This document shows, in pieces, positions 15,239 through 24,730 of a stretch of 64,000 nt of DNA. A model generated the notes under the pieces. That model saw only the letters and a program-made list of their open reading frames with translations. It had not been told where the DNA came from and did not search any database. The position numbers were made by a program, and so were the translations under genes. Origin of the DNA: Anaerolineae bacterium (GTDB lineage Bacteria > Chloroflexota > Anaerolineae > Aggregatilineales > UBA2796); contig JAHBVK010000020.1 in assembly GCA_019637555.1 (NCBI GenBank), forward strand, positions 33,456 to 97,455, given 5' to 3'. Position 1 is the first letter of the stretch. Each line of letters begins with the position of its first letter.

Positions 15239-16986
15239 CTTGCCTGCTCCAGAGGCAGTCGAATGCTAAATTGGCTGCCTTCACCCAACTGACTCTGTAC
15301 GTCAATGGTTCCTGCATGGCGCTCAACAATGGTTTTGGTGATGGTCAATCCGAGTCCCAATCCGCCATTTTGCGTTCCTCTAGCATCATCGACTCGGTAG
15401 AAACGCTCGAAAATATGTGGCAAATGCTCTGCTGAGATGCCGATGCCGCTGTCGCATACGCTGATCACAACACTTTCCTGATCGTGGGCAGTATCCATGA
15501 TGATCTCGCCACCACTGGAATAGTGGATAGCGTTGACCACCAGATTTGAGAGCGCCAACAGGAGTTCGTCTCTGTTTGCCACCACAAATGGCAACTCTTG
15601 GCTCCGATTAAATTGAAGCTGCGTTCCGCGCTCCTGCGCTAGCAGCCGATGCCGCTCGATTACGGTGCAGATGAGTTCGTTCATATCCACTGCGCCTAGG
15701 CTATCAAGTTTTTCACCCTCTAGTCGCAGCATCGTCAACATGCTTTCAACCATCTCGATCAGGCGATCCGTCTGCTTTTCCAGCATATCGACGCGGTTAG
15801 GTAACTGCCCTTTCAGATCATTTCTTAGCGCGTATTCGGTCAGTTTCAGGATCGCCAGCGGTGTACGCAGATCGTGGGACATGTGGCTGATGAACTGCCG
15901 CAAAATAGCAACGCGCTCTTGTTCAACGGTCAATTCCAGTGTTTTCTGCTCTATTTGCTTGCGTTCCGTAATGTCGTAGAACATGACCACGCGTCCTGCT
16001 GGCTCGCCATGATGGCTGGTCAGAGGCGTAATCTGCAACTCATAGAAAGGACCAACGGCAGACATCGCCACTTCGGTTTTAATCTCGTTAACGTACTCGA
16101 ACTGTTTGATCAGGTGGCGCTGCTCAGGGAAAGCATCCCTTGCTTCTTTCCACAGTACATCTTTTTCGCTGCTTCCAAGGATGCGCTCGGCGGCATGATT
16201 CAGCCCCGCTACTCGACCCTTGAGATCAAGGAGGATGATCCCGCCCTTAACGTTTCTGAAGATCTGATCGTAGGCAACGGGCAGAATGTCTCCGAACCGC
16301 AAGCGTGTCATCGCGAGCAGCATAATGACGCCAGCGAACGCCATCGCAAAGGCTAGAGGATAATAGGGCGCATACAGCTTCAATCCAAATAGCTGAAGGA
16401 CGTACGTGATCATTGGTACTGCGGATGCTAGGATGACCAGCCATATCTGGTTGCGAAATATCGCTTGAGAACGAATGGCAGTTAGCAGTAGCAGCAGCCA
16501 ACTGCTGACGAATACAATGTAGCTATAGGTCACCCAAAGATAGAACAACGCGCCATAAGCTGCCACTTGCCCTAAGAGCAGCCCATCCAGATATACAAAT
16601 TCGTAAGCGCGGTAGAGTAGGTGATGTTGTTCGGCAAACAGTGCCAACACTAAGGTACAGGCGGGCACAATAGCCAGCAGGGGCAGCGTTACACGGTTTA
16701 GCCATCTACCGTGATTGCTGTATTGAATGGCGAAAATGCCCCAAAAGAACACAAATCCTGTCGTGCCTACGTAAATCACCCGGTTCATCGCTAATTTCAG
16801 CACCGGCGTGGCGAAGGCAATTTCCAGACAGGTGCCGAGGGTATGGATAGCACAAAAAAGCAGAGTCATCGACCATGCGCTGGCACCGCGCGCGGGACGC
16901 AAATTCCATGTCCGTGCTGACAAATACAGCATCAAGACGGCGACTAGCGCGTACACAGGAATGATCGGAGAGAATTGGAACAGCAC
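15235..16986 (-). CDS. Orphan sensor histidine kinase with 7TM input region and PAS domain
   Basis: 583 residues. The first about 228 residues hold seven or so membrane helices of the histidine-kinase N-terminal 7TM type. Then a PAS domain (about 235-340, GGIILLDLKGRVAGLNHAAERIL), HisKA (ISHMSHDLRTPLAILKL, phosphorylated His at about 371) and an HATPase domain with N box (NLVVNAIHYS), G1 (CDSGIGI) and G2 (GGLGLGLTI). A complete, probably active kinase responding to a membrane or intracellular ligand. No response regulator is adjacent, so its partner lies elsewhere. Start is GTG; GGGAG precedes it by about 11 bases. Confidence 0.9.
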   Translation of the reverse strand: MLFQFSPIIPVYALVAVLMLYLSARTWNLRPARGASAWSMTLLFCAIHTLGTCLEIAFATPVLKLAMNRVIYVGTTGFVFFWGIFAIQYSNHGRWLNRVTLPLLAIVPACTLVLALFAEQHHLLYRAYEFVYLDGLLLGQVAAYGALFYLWVTYSYIVFVSSWLLLLLTAIRSQAIFRNQIWLVILASAVPMITYVLQLFGLKLYAPYYPLAFAMAFAGVIMLLAMTRLRFGDILPVAYDQIFRNVKGGIILLDLKGRVAGLNHAAERILGSSEKDVLWKEARDAFPEQRHLIKQFEYVNEIKTEVAMSAVGPFYELQITPLTSHHGEPAGRVVMFYDITERKQIEQKTLELTVEQERVAILRQFISHMSHDLRTPLAILKLTEYALRNDLKGQLPNRVDMLEKQTDRLIEMVESMLTMLRLEGEKLDSLGAVDMNELICTVIERHRLLAQERGTQLQFNRSQELPFVVANRDELLLALSNLVVNAIHYSSGGEIIMDTAHDQESVVISVCDSGIGISAEHLPHIFERFYRVDDARGTQNGGLGLGLTITKTIVERHAGTIDVQSQLGEGSQFSIRLPLEQAS

Positions 16987-17140
16987 TGGTAATAATACTC
17001 CCGTTCAGTATCCTACTCCTTATCCGCCGTCCTCGAATGTAATCACGCTATAACAATTGTCTTATTCACAGATCTTTCACGTATACCGTAGACTTTGGGA
17101 ATTGCTAAGCAATGGACACAGTTATGCGCGGACAGCACAA

Positions 17141-17167
17141 ATGATGACAGTTGAAAACTGCCATCAT
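17141..17167 (-). terminator. Probable terminator of the methyltransferase gene
   Basis: ATGATGACAGTT (17141-17152), loop GAA, AACTGCCATCAT (17156-17167), one mismatch. On the minus strand it lies 33 bases after the stop and is followed by a short TTT. Moderate support because the U-run is weak. Confidence 0.5.
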
Positions 17168-17199
17168 TCGGTTAATACGATGCCTTCACCCGGAACCGT

Positions 17200-17994
17200 C
17201 TAGCGCGGCTTGCGTGGCAGAAACATCGGCGTGCTGCGCTTGTACTCTCGGTATTGCTCACCGAAGTATTTGGAGAGATCGCGCTCCTCTAGCTGGATAG
17301 CAATCAGGATGTACACGCTTGTAGCGATTGAGAACAACAGATGTCCCGCCGTCATCGTGGGCGTCGCCCAGAAGGCGATCAGGAAGCCCAGCATGATTGG
17401 ATGACGCAAGAATTTATAGAACATAGGCGCTCTGAAACCCAGATTCTGGTATTCGTGGTTGCGCAGATACAAATAAACTTGCCGCAATCCAAACAGATCG
17501 AAGTGGTTGATCATGAACGTGCTCAGGAGAACAATTAGCCAACCGAGGGCAAACAGCGCATAGAGGACGCCCTGCGCAATCGGATTTTCTACTGACCACA
17601 CCGTTGAGGTGATCGGACGCCACTGCCAGAATAGCAGATCAAGGGCAAGGCTCGCTAACAGGACGTATGTACTGCGCTCAATTGATTTAGGCACAATCAT
17701 CGTCCACACCTTCTTGAATTCGGGGCGTGCCATCAAACTATGTTGCACTGCGAATACGCCTAACAGCAGCACATTAATGATCACTGCCTCCTGCACAGCT
17801 CCCTCCTGACCTGAATCGATGCTCTTAGGGACGATCAGATTGCCGACGAAGCCAATAGCGTACAGAAAGGTCACGAAAAATAGGAGGTACGCTACAACCC
17901 CATAGATCGCTGCCAGAGATCGTCTGACAATTCCGCTTGTGGCGGTCACAGCGGCTGATGAAAACTGACCTTGAGAGATATTTTCTGACGACAT
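17200..17994 (-). CDS. MddA-like integral membrane methyltransferase (NnrU/ICMT fold)
   Basis: 264 residues from the ATG preceded by GGAGAGG; a longer reading from 18024 lacks such a site. Five or six membrane helices. The C-terminal signature [19 protein letters not shown], followed by [20 protein letters not shown], is that of isoprenylcysteine-methyltransferase-like enzymes, and the arrangement closely resembles methanethiol S-methyltransferase (MddA), which makes dimethyl sulfide from methanethiol and S-adenosylmethionine. Assignment to MddA rather than another small-thiol methyltransferase is by resemblance only. Divergent from the LuxR-hydrolase gene with about 150 bases between starts. 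Confidence 0.75.
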   Translation of the reverse strand: MSSENISQGQFSSAAVTATSGIVRRSLAAIYGVVAYLLFFVTFLYAIGFVGNLIVPKSIDSGQEGAVQEAVIINVLLLGVFAVQHSLMARPEFKKVWTMIVPKSIERSTYVLLASLALDLLFWQWRPITSTVWSVENPIAQGVLYALFALGWLIVLLSTFMINHFDLFGLRQVYLYLRNHEYQNLGFRAPMFYKFLRHPIMLGFLIAFWATPTMTAGHLLFSIATSVYILIAIQLEERDLSKYFGEQYREYKRSTPMFLPRKPR

Positions 17995-18145
17995 GTTGCC
18001 TCTCCTCCATCTCGTTCCATTCAAAGCTGCGCTTGAACTTGAGCTAAGGTTGAGTTACAGGTTAAGTGAAAAGCCGCTGCCCGTCGCCATCCATTTGAAT
18101 GGACAAATGAATGGAAAAGTTTTTCCAGATGGGATAGGATGTTCT

Positions 18146-19321
18146 ATGAACTCGGTAGAATCGTTTACTATGTGGAACACCATTATGGAGGAGCCAGCGT
18201 CCGCGTCGGATCAACTCACGGAACGTGAAAAGGCGATTTTGGTTCGGCTGTCAACCGGACTTTCAGATCAGCAAATCGCTGACGAGTTGTTCCTCAGTTC
18301 CAATACCATCCGCTGGTACAACCGCCAGATTTATAGCAAATTAGGCGTCAGCAACCGCACACAGGCGATTGCTCGCGCTAGGTCGCTAGGGCTTTTGGAC
18401 TCAGATGTTGTCCCTACCACCTCTACTCCTGTTGACCCGTCATCTCTGCCAACATCCAACCAGCAGCGCAGCAACATCGAACAGCGCGTCTATTTTGCTA
18501 CTAGCTTTGATGGGACGCGCCTTGCTTACGCCGTGAGCGGGACTGGTCCGCCGTTGGTCAAAATCGGCACCTTCATGAGCCACTTGGAATACGATTGGGA
18601 AAGCCCGATCTGGCGGCACTTGCTAGAAGAGCTTAACCATGCCCATACCCTCATTCGCTACGATGAGCGTGGCAATGGCTTATCGGATTGGGATGTCGAA
18701 AACTTGTCGTTCGAGGCGTGGGTACAGGATCTGGAAACAGTGGTTGATGCGGCGGGACTGCAACAATTCACGCTCTTTGCCAATTCACAGGGCGGACCTG
18801 TCGCCATTAGTTATGCCGTTCGTCATCCTGAACGGGTCAAACGCCTGATACTGTTCGGTTCCTATGCGCGCGGCTGGCTGCACCGCGATCTGACGGCAGA
18901 ACAGCGCGAGGAAGAACAGCTCATCGTCAACTTGATGCGGATCGGGTGGGGACGCCAGAATCCCGCTTTTCGTCAGGTCTTTGCCATTCAACTCCGCCCC
19001 GATGCCACTACCGAGGAACTACGAGCCTTCGATGAACAGATGCGGATTTCGACATCGGCAGAAAACGCTGCTCGTTTGGAAAGTGAAATGCACCGCACGG
19101 ATGTACGTGATCTCGCACCGTTGGTGAAGATTCCAACCTTAGTGATCCATGCACGCGGCGATGCAGGCGTACCTTTTGAAGAAGGTCGCTTGCTCGCTTC
19201 TCTCATTCCCAATGCTCAGTTTGTTGCCCTCGAAAGCAAAAACCACTTGCTGACCGAGCATGAACCAGCTTGGCAGAAGTTTGTCAGCGCCCTACGCAAT
19301 TTCCTCGGCAGCGCTGATTAA
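18146..19321 (+). CDS. LuxR-type HTH fused to alpha/beta hydrolase
   Basis: 391 residues. An N-terminal LuxR-type helix-turn-helix (about 22-80: LTEREKAILVRLSTGLSDQQ, IADELFLSSNTIRWYNRQIY, SKLGVSNRTQAIARA) is joined by a linker to an alpha/beta hydrolase domain (about 115-390) with the oxyanion region, nucleophile elbow FANSQGG (Ser), acid in IHARGDAGVPFEEGR and His in ESKNHLLTEH. In most LuxR proteins the HTH is C-terminal; here it leads. The hydrolase part may sense or process the inducing ester. The frame is open from 17993 but AGGAT before ATG 18146 fits best. Divergent from the MddA-like gene, its plausible target. Confidence 0.82.
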   Translation: MNSVESFTMWNTIMEEPASASDQLTEREKAILVRLSTGLSDQQIADELFLSSNTIRWYNRQIYSKLGVSNRTQAIARARSLGLLDSDVVPTTSTPVDPSSLPTSNQQRSNIEQRVYFATSFDGTRLAYAVSGTGPPLVKIGTFMSHLEYDWESPIWRHLLEELNHAHTLIRYDERGNGLSDWDVENLSFEAWVQDLETVVDAAGLQQFTLFANSQGGPVAISYAVRHPERVKRLILFGSYARGWLHRDLTAEQREEEQLIVNLMRIGWGRQNPAFRQVFAIQLRPDATTEELRAFDEQMRISTSAENAARLESEMHRTDVRDLAPLVKIPTLVIHARGDAGVPFEEGRLLASLIPNAQFVALESKNHLLTEHEPAWQKFVSALRNFLGSAD

Positions 19322-19785
19322 CGCTGCTATCGGTACGCATTACCGCTATTGAGACTCGGACATTACGATCTACGGAGTACCATCTAGCCCTACTGATGCG
19401 ACTAATAGTACAGCGCGGGCAGGTCGGTCTATGGTGCTGGTGAGATGCTGATCGCGCGGCAGGTGGTAAACCTGCCGCGCAGGATATCGTCGTATTCTTC
19501 TTTTCTCATGATGCTAACTGTCTCAATCTGATAGTGTGGCGAACAGCAGGCAGTTCTTCTGAGCGCACCAACCACAGCTACTTGTATCTGCGTGCGCTGC
19601 CGAATGCTTGCACTTCCCCCTACTTCTAGGTTTTCAGCTAGTACTCTGAGCAGACTGGAAACGAACGAAATCTACACCTCGGCACCGGACTAGCTGGCGC
19701 TATACTGACTTGGTGACGCTGAGAGAAGCAGTCAGCCCCTTCACTACGTCACATTGCCGTGCAACTTCGACCAAAGGAGACTACA
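19322..19785. other. Intergenic region with one strong hairpin
   Basis: 464 bases with no gene I can support. It holds a perfect 11-bp hairpin, GCGCGGCAGGT (19454-19464) and ACCTGCCGCGC (19470-19480), loop GGTAA, followed by a pyrimidine-rich stretch; this could end the upstream gene. A TATACT at 19700-19705 could be a -10 box for the protease gene, without a clear -35. Confidence 0.5.
19454..19480 (+). terminator. Strong GC-rich hairpin, possible terminator
   Basis: Perfect 11-bp stem with a 5-base loop, 133 bases after the LuxR-hydrolase stop. A T-rich stretch (ATTCTTCTTTTCTC) begins about 13 bases later rather than directly after the stem, so intrinsic termination is uncertain. Confidence 0.4.
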
Positions 19786-22308
19786 TTGAAGCGCCTCACA
19801 CTCGTCGTCATTCTTTTGCTATGTCTGCTACCTATTCAGGGTACGTCTGGCAAAGCGTCTGCACAGACAGTCGCCAACTGGACTATCCTCCACTACACCG
19901 CTGTTGATAACAACTTAGAAGGGGATGCTTTTCAAGACTATTATGAGATGCAATCTTCTGGCAGCGGTGATGGGGTCAATATCGTTGCCGAACTAGACCG
20001 CGCCGAGGGCTTTGATACCCGCTTCGGCGACTGGACGGGAACACAGCGCTTCTACATCGAACATGTCGATCCGCTGCCTGACCTCGATCTCGCCGGAATG
20101 CGTGAAGCCATTGTCGATTATTTCGTCAAGGCAGGTGCTGGCAATGCCGAAACACTCCGTCCGCAAGCCGCAGCCTTGACTGACAGTCAAGTTACCAACA
20201 TCTACTACAGCAAAGTCGCCGTCCAGTTCGACCAGCAACCCGTTGAGGATTTGGGCGAAGTCGATATGGGTGATCCTAAATCTCTCGTGGATTTCCTCGT
20301 CTGGGGTGTGCAGAACTACCCCGCCGAGCACTACATGATCGTCATCGGTAGTCATGGCGGCGGCTGGCGCGGTATCGGTCCCGATGATGGCAATAATAAT
20401 TCTATGCTCGAACTCCCCGAAATCGACGCCGCGCTCACCGAGGCGCAGTCGATCCTCGGCATCGCCAAGTTCGATATCGTTGGCTTCGATGCCTGCCTCA
20501 TGGGTGTCACCGACGTAGCGGTGATGCTCGAATCTCACGCCAACTACGTCCTTTCCTCGCAAGAAGTCATCCCCAACAGCGGCTGGGAGTACCGCGATTC
20601 CATCAACGACATGAAGGCAAATCCCGATTGGGATGCTTATCAGGTCAGCGCGAATTTCATCGACAACTACATGAAATACTATGCGGGACCCGGTGCGCGT
20701 ACTAAGGTCGGCTTGTCGCTCGTTGATACTTCCAAACTGCCGGCGCTCCTCGACTCGTTGAAGAACTTCGCACAGGTCGTAGAAGCTGATCCCATCGAAC
20801 TCCTCTCCGCGTTAGGCACGGCGCGAAACAATAGTCAGGCGTTTGGTACCTCACTAGGAGATCGTGCGGACATCTATTCCTACATCGATCTGCGCGACTT
20901 CATGACTTGGTTCAGTCTCCAGACGACCATCACTGAAGCCGCCTACAATGCCGCGCAAGAAGTGATCGCTGCCTTTGACGCGGCAGTCCCCTATTCACTT
21001 GCCGATGGCAAACTCCCGCGTGCAAACGGCTTAGCCGTCTATCTTCCTGCCACGCCAATCAGCTATGCCACCTTTGGCGAGGCATACCCTGCCGACGCAC
21101 CACCGGCGTTCGCCTTCTGGCAGGAATATCTCAACCAGTTCTACACCACCATCACCAAAAACTTGGATGGCAGTGCCCTTCAGATCGACATCAAGAATGT
21201 CTTCACCCTCACAGAGACAGGCAGTCTGATCGATAATCCTATCGTCAACTTCGATGCCGCTGGCTTAGGCGTGATCGATCTCGCCTACACCATCACCTAC
21301 CTGCTCGAAGATGGGACTCGCGTCATCGTAGACACCAGCCCGATCTCTTACAACACCACGCTGCCCACAGGCGAGTTGGTCATAGAATATCCCAACGAGT
21401 TGACACCGAGCAGCTTTACGTGGGCAACCGAAGTACCGATCCTCAGCGATGGCAGCACTAGCGTGCTTGGTTTGGCACAATCGAGCAGCGGCAGTGGTGG
21501 CGAGGCATACATTCAGGGTACTTATGTCAGCGCGGCGGGATCACTTCCTGCTTATCTGGTCTATGACAGCACTGACTTATCCTACACCGGACTGCTGGCG
21601 ATCAGCGGTCAAGCGCCCTCCCAAGTTCAGCCCGCACCCGGCGATAAGTTCATCGTTGATCTCGTCTCCATTGCCCCCGATGGCACAGTCTCAGCGAAGC
21701 CACTAGATGGATCGCCGCTTACTTTTGGCGTGCAGCCTTTCACACTGACCTACCAGCCAGCTCAATCCGGCACCTACGAAATCGGCTTAAGCATCAGCGA
21801 TCTGGCGGGCAACAAGATCTACCGCAGCACTCAGATTGCTGTCGATAACAGCCAGCTTAATGGTCAAATTCGCGGCTACACCGATGTTGATAGTGGCGTT
21901 TACTTCCAGTATCCGCGCCAGTGGGGTGATAGCGCATCGCTGACCAACGAAGATGGCTCGGTCACCTACACCGTCAGTGATAAGGCAGGCGATCTGGCAA
22001 TCTTCGTGGATGTCTATCCAGACACCGATCCTCAAGCAGCGCTCGATAAAGTGATGTTAACCACCGCCTCTGAATACAGCGGCATCATCGAGACGACCCT
22101 TAACCAGTTGCCTGCACTCAGCGTCGATTACGTCGCACAAATCGAGGGCAGTACGGCAAAGGGTGTTCAGGTAGCGCTGTTCAATCAGGCGACCAACACA
22201 ACCGTCATTCTCACCGTTCAGAGCGCCAGCGGCGACACTGCATCCGTAATCGATCTACTCGACCTTCTCAATCAGTCCGTCGCGCTCTTTGAGCCACTTG
22301 CCCAATAA
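19786..22308 (+). CDS. Secreted clostripain-type (C11) cysteine peptidase
   Basis: 840 residues. A signal peptide (LKRLTLVVILLLCLLPIQGT, cut near ASAQT) precedes a C11 peptidase domain (about 30-420). WTILHYTAVDNNLEG starts the caspase-like fold; the catalytic His lies in IGSHGGGWRGIGPDD and the catalytic Cys in IVGFDACLMGV. C11 enzymes cleave after Arg or Lys, often after self-processing; some bacterial members act on surface proteins. The C-terminal half holds beta-sandwich modules and a last domain (about 690-840) unrelated to catalysis. The start is TTG, decided by AAAGGAG at 19773-19779; an upstream in-frame GTG has no such site. Confidence 0.85.
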   Translation: MKRLTLVVILLLCLLPIQGTSGKASAQTVANWTILHYTAVDNNLEGDAFQDYYEMQSSGSGDGVNIVAELDRAEGFDTRFGDWTGTQRFYIEHVDPLPDLDLAGMREAIVDYFVKAGAGNAETLRPQAAALTDSQVTNIYYSKVAVQFDQQPVEDLGEVDMGDPKSLVDFLVWGVQNYPAEHYMIVIGSHGGGWRGIGPDDGNNNSMLELPEIDAALTEAQSILGIAKFDIVGFDACLMGVTDVAVMLESHANYVLSSQEVIPNSGWEYRDSINDMKANPDWDAYQVSANFIDNYMKYYAGPGARTKVGLSLVDTSKLPALLDSLKNFAQVVEADPIELLSALGTARNNSQAFGTSLGDRADIYSYIDLRDFMTWFSLQTTITEAAYNAAQEVIAAFDAAVPYSLADGKLPRANGLAVYLPATPISYATFGEAYPADAPPAFAFWQEYLNQFYTTITKNLDGSALQIDIKNVFTLTETGSLIDNPIVNFDAAGLGVIDLAYTITYLLEDGTRVIVDTSPISYNTTLPTGELVIEYPNELTPSSFTWATEVPILSDGSTSVLGLAQSSSGSGGEAYIQGTYVSAAGSLPAYLVYDSTDLSYTGLLAISGQAPSQVQPAPGDKFIVDLVSIAPDGTVSAKPLDGSPLTFGVQPFTLTYQPAQSGTYEIGLSISDLAGNKIYRSTQIAVDNSQLNGQIRGYTDVDSGVYFQYPRQWGDSASLTNEDGSVTYTVSDKAGDLAIFVDVYPDTDPQAALDKVMLTTASEYSGIIETTLNQLPALSVDYVAQIEGSTAKGVQVALFNQATNTTVILTVQSASGDTASVIDLLDLLNQSVALFEPLAQ

Positions 22309-22320
22309 TTCGTTTGTTCT

Positions 22321-22360
22321 GCCTCTCCTTGCGGCTTGTATTGCAGTAGCAAGGAGAGGC
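22321..22360 (+). terminator. 12-bp inverted repeat after protease gene
   Basis: GCCTCTCCTTGC (22321-22332), 16-base loop, GCAAGGAGAGGC (22349-22360), perfect. No T-run follows, so a rho-independent terminator is doubtful; the arms share CTCTCCTTGC with the foldback element at 39664-39761, so it may be a short member of that repeat family. Confidence 0.45.
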
Positions 22361-22491
22361 GCAATGACATTCTGATATAAATTACTCTTTCCGATGTATA
22401 CTGTATTCTATACCATCATTATTCCACTGAACTACCAAGTCAATAATAAGCCACTTCCAACTGTGAAATCGGTAGATGCACGTGTAAGAGC

Positions 22492-22503
22492 CATATGCAT
22501 ATG
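22492..22503. promoter_or_regulatory. 12-bp palindrome, possible operator
   Basis: CATATGCATATG is fully palindromic and extends with partial symmetry on both sides (AAGAGC before, ACTTTT after). It lies 80 bases before the TATAAT box of the 2TM-protein gene. Operator role is a guess. Confidence 0.3.
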
Positions 22504-22634
22504 ACTTTTACCATATCTAAACAGTGATGTATGCCACCCGTAAGTCATGACGTAGAGCGCTAGATACGTTTTGGAATGTACATATAATGCTTCATATCCA
22601 CAACGGATTCTCGAGTACGAAGAAAGGTCGCATC

Positions 22635-23264
22635 ATGAAATACTTGAGTCATCGTCTATCTGCCGCCATGTGGTCTAGAGTTCTTTTGCTCTGGATCACG
22701 CTCACTGTTGGTGCCCTCGCCATTGGGGGCGTCGCCTTATGGTTGGGTGGTTTCATCCAGAGCAACACCCGTGACGAACTCGCCTCACAACAGATCACGT
22801 TTACAGCAGCGGATAAGCTTTCCGATGAGGAAAAGCAGATACCGGGCATGGTCGAGAATGCTGGGCTTCCACTTACCACGGGTAATCAGGCTCAGGTTTA
22901 CGCGAATTTAATGGCGCTGCACCTGCGTGAAGCAGCCGATGGTGCGGGCTACCCCGGTGCTACTTATGCCACCTTGGGTGCAATCCAGCGCGAACTGCGT
23001 GCCAAAGTTACCGCCGCCACCGACGCCAAGGATCAAGCCGCTATTGACGCCGCACAGACCGAGTTGACGGCAGTCAATAATCTCCGCAACACCATGCTGA
23101 CGGGTAGCACCCTACGTGGTACGCTGCTCTCCGCTTACGGTTGGGACAACGTCGCTACGGGTATTACGGCAGCAGGCGTGGTTGTGATGGTCTTGGGTCT
23201 GGTGTTCTTAGTCCTCTTCGTCTACGAACTGCGGCGCGGTCACCTACCACCAACTGAAGCCTAA
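22635..23264 (+). CDS. Conserved hypothetical protein with N- and C-terminal membrane helices
   Basis: 209 residues from ATG 22635, which has AAAGG about 8 bases upstream; the open frame reaches back to 22587. One membrane helix near the N-terminus (about 17-39, LLLWITLTVGALAIGGVALWL) and one near the C-terminus (about 175-198, AAGVVVMVLGLVFLVLFVYEL) enclose an external helical domain of about 130 residues rich in Ala, Gln and Thr with no Cys. I do not recognise a named family. Both termini would face the cytoplasm. Followed by a good terminator, so transcribed alone. Confidence 0.65.
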   Translation: MKYLSHRLSAAMWSRVLLLWITLTVGALAIGGVALWLGGFIQSNTRDELASQQITFTAADKLSDEEKQIPGMVENAGLPLTTGNQAQVYANLMALHLREAADGAGYPGATYATLGAIQRELRAKVTAATDAKDQAAIDAAQTELTAVNNLRNTMLTGSTLRGTLLSAYGWDNVATGITAAGVVVMVLGLVFLVLFVYELRRGHLPPTEA

Positions 23265-23330
23265 TCGGTAACTTCCTTTTGCTCCGAGCCTTAAAGCTCA
23301 ACCAGCAAGCTACCACAATACACAACCTTA

Positions 23331-23363
23331 CCTCCGTATGCCTGAAGCATCGGAGGTTTTTTT
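23331..23363 (+). terminator. Rho-independent terminator
   Basis: CCTCCGTATGC and GCATCGGAGG pair with one bulged base around a CTGAA loop, followed directly by seven T. It ends the 2TM-protein gene and lies just before the convergent TetR stop. Confidence 0.8.
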
Positions 23364-23373
23364 GTGCATAGGT

Positions 23374-23991
23374 TTACGCTGTACTCGTGATGGCAGTTGC
23401 TGCCTGCTGCGTAACGATATACCCCTTGATAAGGGTTGCAATCTCGCGGCGAAACTCTTTTGGAGTAATGTTCTTGTCGAACAACGCCGAAAAGATTGCC
23501 CGGTGAATGGCTCGCCCCAATTGAACCACGTCTTCTTGATCGGCGTTAGGGAATGCGGCAGGACATAACACTGCGAACTCGGCATTTGCGGCAGCAAGAG
23601 TTGGTTCTAGGGCATTTTCGAGCGATTCCAGACCTAGCTCAAGTGCTGCCTGAACCGCTGGTTGAACAAATCCAATAGAGTCAGCCACAAAATCAAGGTA
23701 AGCATCTAAATATGCAGCGGGATCAGAATCAGCAAGATTACCGAATTTGTGGTGGAAGTCCTGACATTTACGAGCAATTGCTTCGGTCTGCAATCCGTGA
23801 AGCACAAGATCGCGCTTAGTCGGAAAATGATGATACAAACCGCCAATGCTCAGACACGCCGCCCGTGCTGCCATACGCATCGATAGTTGGCGCGCACCGT
23901 GATCAAGAATTAGGGGAGAGACGGCTTCATAAATTTCGCGCTGCCGGAGAAGGCGATCCTCGGCGGGTCTTCCTGATTTACCGAACGCCAT
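23374..23991 (-). CDS. TetR-family transcriptional regulator
   Basis: 205 residues. Helix-turn-helix at about 18-65: EIYEAVSPLILDHGARQLSM, RMAARAACLSIGGLYHHFPT, KRDLVLHGLQTEA. The C-terminal domain (DLAAYLDAYLDF-like helices) resembles the TetR_C WHG-type, but no ligand can be inferred. ATG 23991 is preceded by AGAGGA; an in-frame TTG two codons earlier is less likely. Divergent from the cupin gene at 24108 with 116 bases between starts, so that cupin and the two genes after it are candidate targets. Confidence 0.87.
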   Translation of the reverse strand: MAFGKSGRPAEDRLLRQREIYEAVSPLILDHGARQLSMRMAARAACLSIGGLYHHFPTKRDLVLHGLQTEAIARKCQDFHHKFGNLADSDPAAYLDAYLDFVADSIGFVQPAVQAALELGLESLENALEPTLAAANAEFAVLCPAAFPNADQEDVVQLGRAIHRAIFSALFDKNITPKEFRREIATLIKGYIVTQQAATAITSTA

Positions 23992-24107
23992 GACCAATTC
24001 CTCTCAATAATTCTTTCAGCTATTGTCAGCATCGGGGCACTTTCCATACTATACAACAAATCATAAGTCGAAATCCCGACCTATTGAAAAGATGACTGGA
24101 GGCTGCG

Positions 24108-24659
24108 ATGGTTAAGGCAGGCGACATCCTTGAACATCCCGTGACAGGCGAGAAGATCATTTTTCGGAAAACGGCGAAGGACACGCGCGGTGAACTCTTG
24201 CAGGCGGAAGTTATTATGAAACCACATGGGTTCGTGGCAGCCGCCCATGTCCACCCACGCCAAGAAGAACACTTCGAGGTTCTTTCCGGCAGCGTCAAAT
24301 TCCGTGTGAAGGGGGTCGAGCGAGAAATCCATTCAGGCGAAACTGCCGTTGTCCCTCCGCGAACGCCGCACGTGTGGTGGAACGATGGCGATCTTGAGGC
24401 GCATGTATTGGTGGAGGTTCGTCCTGCCCTTCGCTTCGAGGAGTTCTTTGAAACGTTCTTTGGTCTGGCTCAGGCTGGCAAAGTGGATAAGAAAACGGGC
24501 TTACCCAATCCGTTTGTTTTGGCGTTGGTGATGCAAGAATTCGAGCAGGAAATCTGTCTGGCGAACCCGCCTGTGCCCGTGCAGCGCATCCTATTTGGTG
24601 TGCTTGGGGCATTGGGACGCTTACGCGGCTATCAGGGACGTTACGCATATCCGCGATAA
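24108..24659 (+). CDS. Cupin-domain protein
   Basis: 183 residues. Cupin barrel with motif 1 AAAHVHPRQEEHFEVLSGSV (two His, Glu) and motif 2 VPPRTPHVWWNDG (His): a complete metal-ligand set. A helical C-terminal tail (about 115-183, FEEFFETFFGLAQAGKVDKK) follows, as in the other cupin at 13261. Role unknown. GGAGG seven bases before the ATG. Divergent from TetR, and first of three plus-strand genes (cupin, SRPBCC, membrane protein). Confidence 0.82.
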   Translation: MVKAGDILEHPVTGEKIIFRKTAKDTRGELLQAEVIMKPHGFVAAAHVHPRQEEHFEVLSGSVKFRVKGVEREIHSGETAVVPPRTPHVWWNDGDLEAHVLVEVRPALRFEEFFETFFGLAQAGKVDKKTGLPNPFVLALVMQEFEQEICLANPPVPVQRILFGVLGALGRLRGYQGRYAYPR

Positions 24660-24730
24660 GCAAGTTATTGTTGACGAGGTAGGGCGATGTCCCTCAATGC
24701 CCCTCAATTGAATGAGCTTCCACTGATGTG

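Larger units (their letters stand above)
22309..22634. other. Intergenic region with inverted repeats and a -10-like box
   Basis: 326 bases without a gene. Contains the hairpin at 22321-22360, the palindrome at 22492-22503 and an exact TATAAT at 22583-22588, 46 bases before the next start codon, without a convincing -35 partner. Confidence 0.5.
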
